64,000 bases of DNA from Methanobacteriota archaeon (GTDB lineage: Archaea > Thermoplasmatota > Thermoplasmata > UBA10834): NCBI GenBank assembly GCA_020347565.1, contig CP070732.1, positions 170,516 to 234,515 of the forward strand, read 5' to 3'. Of the stretch, positions 61,637-64,000 are shown one piece after another. The notes beneath the pieces were generated by a model. The model was given only the letters and a program-made list of their open reading frames with translations. It made no database searches and was not told where the DNA came from. A program made the position numbers and the translations under genes. The first letter of the stretch is position 1. Every line of letters starts with the position of its first letter.

Positions 61637-62425
61637 ATGCCGATATTCGAGAAGTCGTCTGAGAGCTCGGTGACGAGGGCGATAGTGTCCGAGTTCACGA
61701 AGGAGATGGATGACGTGGCCGATACCGACGTCGTCGTCGTCGGAGGGGGACCCAGCGGCCTCGTGGCCGCCCACGACCTCGCACGTGATGGGATCCGTGT
61801 CGTGATGGTCGAGAAGAACAACTACCTTGGCGGCGGCTTCTGGATGGGTGGTTTCCTCATGAACTCGGTCACCGTCAGGGCTCCCGCTCAGAAGATGCTC
61901 GATGAATTCGGGATACGATATGTTGAGCGCGAGAAGGGCCTTTTCGTGACGTCTGGACCCCTTGCGTGCTCCAAGCTGATAGCTGCCACCTGCGAGGCCG
62001 GGGTGAAGGTGCTGAACATGGTCTCGTTCGATGACGTCATCCTCAGGGACGAGAACAGGGTCGCTGGCGTCGTCGTCAACTGGTCCCCCGTTTCCTACCT
62101 GCCAAGACCCGTTGCGTGTGTGGACCCCATCTGCCTGGAGTCCAAGATCGTGATCGACGCGACTGGGCACGACGCGTCCATCGTCAGCAAGCTGAGCGAG
62201 AGAGGCGTGCTCGAGTTGACCGGGTGCGGCGGCATGTGGATCGAGAGAAGTGAGGATTCCGTCGTCGAGAGAACGGGCTTCGTGCACGCGGGCCTGCTTG
62301 TGGTGGGCATGTCCGTATCCGCTGCATACGGCCTCCCTCGGATGGGCCCGACCTTCGGTTCCATGCTCCTGTCGGGGCGGAAGGGCGCTGAGCTCGCCAA
62401 GAAGTCGCTTCAGAGCCGCGCATGA
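61637..62425 (+). CDS. thi4: thiamine thiazole synthase Thi4, cysteine-type
   Basis: The product (262 residues) is a NAD-binding Thi4: DVVVVGGGPSGLVAAHDLA at 31-49, EKNNYLGGGFWMGG, and GHDASIVSKL. It makes the adenylated thiazole precursor of thiamine from NAD and glycine. In Methanocaldococcus the sulfur-donor position is histidine and sulfide is used; in yeast it is a cysteine consumed in the reaction. Here the matching residue is C161 in VACVDP, just before VDP. It could be suicidal, or could still use sulfide. The C-terminal GMSVSAAYGLPRMGPTFGSM is conserved. Confidence 0.9.
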   Translation: MPIFEKSSESSVTRAIVSEFTKEMDDVADTDVVVVGGGPSGLVAAHDLARDGIRVVMVEKNNYLGGGFWMGGFLMNSVTVRAPAQKMLDEFGIRYVEREKGLFVTSGPLACSKLIAATCEAGVKVLNMVSFDDVILRDENRVAGVVVNWSPVSYLPRPVACVDPICLESKIVIDATGHDASIVSKLSERGVLELTGCGGMWIERSEDSVVERTGFVHAGLLVVGMSVSAAYGLPRMGPTFGSMLLSGRKGAELAKKSLQSRA

Positions 62426-62430
62426 GCGCC

Positions 62431-64000
62431 TCATCGCCGCCTGTGGAACGACGCCAGGTCGCTAACCCCGATCTCTGCGTCGGATGCACGCTCCATCGCC
62501 ATGACGGCGGCCCTCGCACCTTGGATGGTCGTGAACATCGGTATCTCAAGCTCCACAGCGAGCCGCCTCATCATGTATCCGTCCCTCCTCGCGCCTGATG
62601 ATTCCGTAGGCGTGTTCACTATCATCTGGATCTCTCCTCCGCGCATGAGCGAGAGGGCGTCCGGAGGCGCGTTCTCCGAGATCCTGTAGACGGTTCTCGC
62701 CTCCATGCCCTGGGAACTGAGGTATGTGGCCGTGCCCTTGGTGCCCAGTATGCCGAAGCCCATCACCTTGAGCCTCGAGGCCACATCGCAGACGTCCTCT
62801 CCCTTGTGCTCGTCGCTTACGCTGATGAATACGTTGCCCTCGGACGGCAGCCTCTGGCCGGCCGCCGCGAAGGCCTTCCACGCAGCCGCTGGATACGACC
62901 TGTCTATGCCCATTACCTCTCCCGTAGATTTCATCTCTGGGCCGAGTATGCTGTCCACGCCCGGCAGCTTGAGGAAAGGGAACACGGACGCCTTCACTGC
63001 AACGTGTTCAAGCCGTGCCTCACCCGTCAGCCCCAGCTCCTTCAGGGTCTTGCCAAGCATCAGCTTCGTAGCGACCTTCGCAAGCGGTACGCCCGTGGCC
63101 TTCGAGACGATTGGCACGGTCCTGCTCGCTCTCGGGTTGGCCTCGAGCATGTATACGGTCCCATCCCTGTGCGCAAGCTGCAGGTTCATCAGCCCTTTGG
63201 TGTTCAAGGCGAGCGCCGTCCTTCGCGCGATGCTCCTTATTTCGTCCAGGACGCCTTCGGGCAGGGTCTGCGGCGGAAGCACCATCGTCGCGTCACCTGA
63301 GTGCACGCCCGCCTCCTCAACGTGCTCCAGGATGCCGCCGATGTAGACGTCCATGCCGTCGCACACCGCGTCGACGTCTATCTCGACCGCGTGCGTCAGG
63401 TACTTGTCCACGAGTATGGGATGGCTCTTGGAGGCCTCTGCTGCGGACTTCATGTACGTTTCGAGCTCCGCCTCGTTGTACACTATCTCCATCGCCCTAC
63501 CACCGAGGACATAGCTCGGCCTGATGAGCACGGGGTAACCGATCTCCTCGGCGAGCCCCTTAACCTCCTCGAACGAGAACCCGGTGCCCGATTCCGGCTG
63601 GGCTATGCCAAGGTCGTTCATCAGCTTGGAGAACCGCTTCCGGTCCTCGGCTAGGTCGATGGCGTCGGCCGAGGTACCCATGATCTCGGTCTTGCTCCCT
63701 CTCAGCGCCTCCTGCAGCGGCATCGCGAGGTTGATAGCCGTCTGTCCGCCGAACTGGAGCATCACCCCGTCGGCATCCTCCTTCTCGATTACATTGAGGA
63801 CGTCCTCGACGGTGATGGGCTCGAAGTACAGTCTGGTGGAGACATCGAAGTCGGTCGATACGGTCTCAGGGTTGTTGTTGATTATCACAGCGTCGACGCC
63901 TTCCTCCTTCAGAGCCAGCGACGCGTGGACGCAGCAGTAATCGAACTCGATCCCCTGACCTATCCTTATCGGCCCTCCGCCGACAACGACGACCTTCCTG
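62431..64000 (-). CDS. carB: carbamoyl-phosphate synthase large subunit, C-terminal half (partial)
   Basis: The frame enters at the right edge (VVVVGGGPIRIGQGIEFDY on the minus strand) and runs 522 residues to its stop. It includes EFDYCCVHASLALKEEG, the second ATP-grasp domain (FGGQTAINLAMPLQEAL, LIRPSYVLGGRAMEIVY, LEANPRASRTVPIVSK), and the C-terminal MGS-like regulatory domain from about residue 390 (NVFISVSDEHKGEDV). The N-terminal half lies outside. It makes carbamoyl phosphate for pyrimidines and arginine. Its stop is 5 bases from the convergent thi4 stop. Confidence 0.95.
   Translation of the reverse strand, partial: RKVVVVGGGPIRIGQGIEFDYCCVHASLALKEEGVDAVIINNNPETVSTDFDVSTRLYFEPITVEDVLNVIEKEDADGVMLQFGGQTAINLAMPLQEALRGSKTEIMGTSADAIDLAEDRKRFSKLMNDLGIAQPESGTGFSFEEVKGLAEEIGYPVLIRPSYVLGGRAMEIVYNEAELETYMKSAAEASKSHPILVDKYLTHAVEIDVDAVCDGMDVYIGGILEHVEEAGVHSGDATMVLPPQTLPEGVLDEIRSIARRTALALNTKGLMNLQLAHRDGTVYMLEANPRASRTVPIVSKATGVPLAKVATKLMLGKTLKELGLTGEARLEHVAVKASVFPFLKLPGVDSILGPEMKSTGEVMGIDRSYPAAAWKAFAAAGQRLPSEGNVFISVSDEHKGEDVCDVASRLKVMGFGILGTKGTATYLSSQGMEARTVYRISENAPPDALSLMRGGEIQMIVNTPTESSGARRDGYMMRRLAVELEIPMFTTIQGARAAVMAMERASDAEIGVSDLASFHRRR

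Noticed and set aside
1-64000. CRISPR arrays, insertion sequences, rRNA genes or prophage
   Set aside because: No regularly spaced repeats, transposase motifs, long terminal inverted repeats or rRNA-like sequences were seen.

Overview
The window is a dense, GC-rich archaeal chromosome segment from a euryarchaeon. Archaeal markers are Mre11-Rad50, diphthine synthase, Trm5, a GHMP-type shikimate kinase, the ADH synthase/DHQ synthase II route to shikimate, COG2150 and TRASH-type regulators, a DUF39 homocysteine system, and TATA-like boxes of the form CTTATA or TTTATA about 25-30 bp before likely transcript starts. Many extracellular peptide-handling genes, corrinoid methyltransferases and a noncanonical FtsZ suggest an uncultured Thermoplasmatota-like lineage. 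That placement is an inference. There are no rRNA genes, CRISPR arrays or insertion sequences. One tRNA (Gly-GCC) is present.

Layout. 1-3.2 kb: a methyltransferase, a nitroreductase, and a threonine-synthase-like protein fused to a PadR-like winged helix and lacking the PLP lysine. 3.3-12.5 kb: a peptide ABC module (two permeases and a giant membrane-anchored binding protein with PKD repeats, but no ATPase genes), a QueG-like Fe-S protein and oligopeptidase B. 12.6-15 kb: tRNA-Gly, FolC and a glutaminase-less asparagine synthetase-like protein. 15-20 kb: a Ras-like GTPase beside a 1406-residue surface protein with a cytoplasmic roadblock-like domain. 20-31 kb: DUF885, M28 and SprT-like peptidases, an APC permease with USP domains, Nudix, DUF72, and Rad50/Mre11. 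31-40.6 kb: an FtsZ-like protein, DphB, Trm5, Dcd, an M42 peptidase, GcvH, a flavin reductase and a molybdopterin oxidoreductase.

40.6-53 kb is one 13-gene, gap-free operon read leftward. It holds the whole alternative shikimate pathway to chorismate and prephenate dehydrogenase, then aspartate-semialdehyde dehydrogenase, the three-protein homocysteine system and aspartate kinase. Aspartate semialdehyde links the parts: the last genes make it, the first gene consumes it for aromatic amino acids, and the DUF39 group consumes it for homocysteine. A divergent ACT-domain regulator faces it. Within it, the C-terminal part of AroD lies in the AroE reading frame.

53.7-60 kb carries a DMT transporter, two MttB-like proteins, a corrinoid protein and an MtmB-like protein. 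All are full length without an in-frame amber codon, so this is a pyrrolysine-free corrinoid methyltransferase set with unknown substrate. 60-64 kb: a parvulin, an Lrp-TRASH regulator, Thi4 with a cysteine at the sulfur-donor position, and the C-terminal half of CarB running off the window.

The strongest candidates for undescribed biology are the ThrC-like/winged-helix fusion with a lost PLP lysine, the GTPase plus transmembrane roadblock receptor pair, the pyrrolysine-free MttB/MtmB cluster, and the AroD/AroE frame split.
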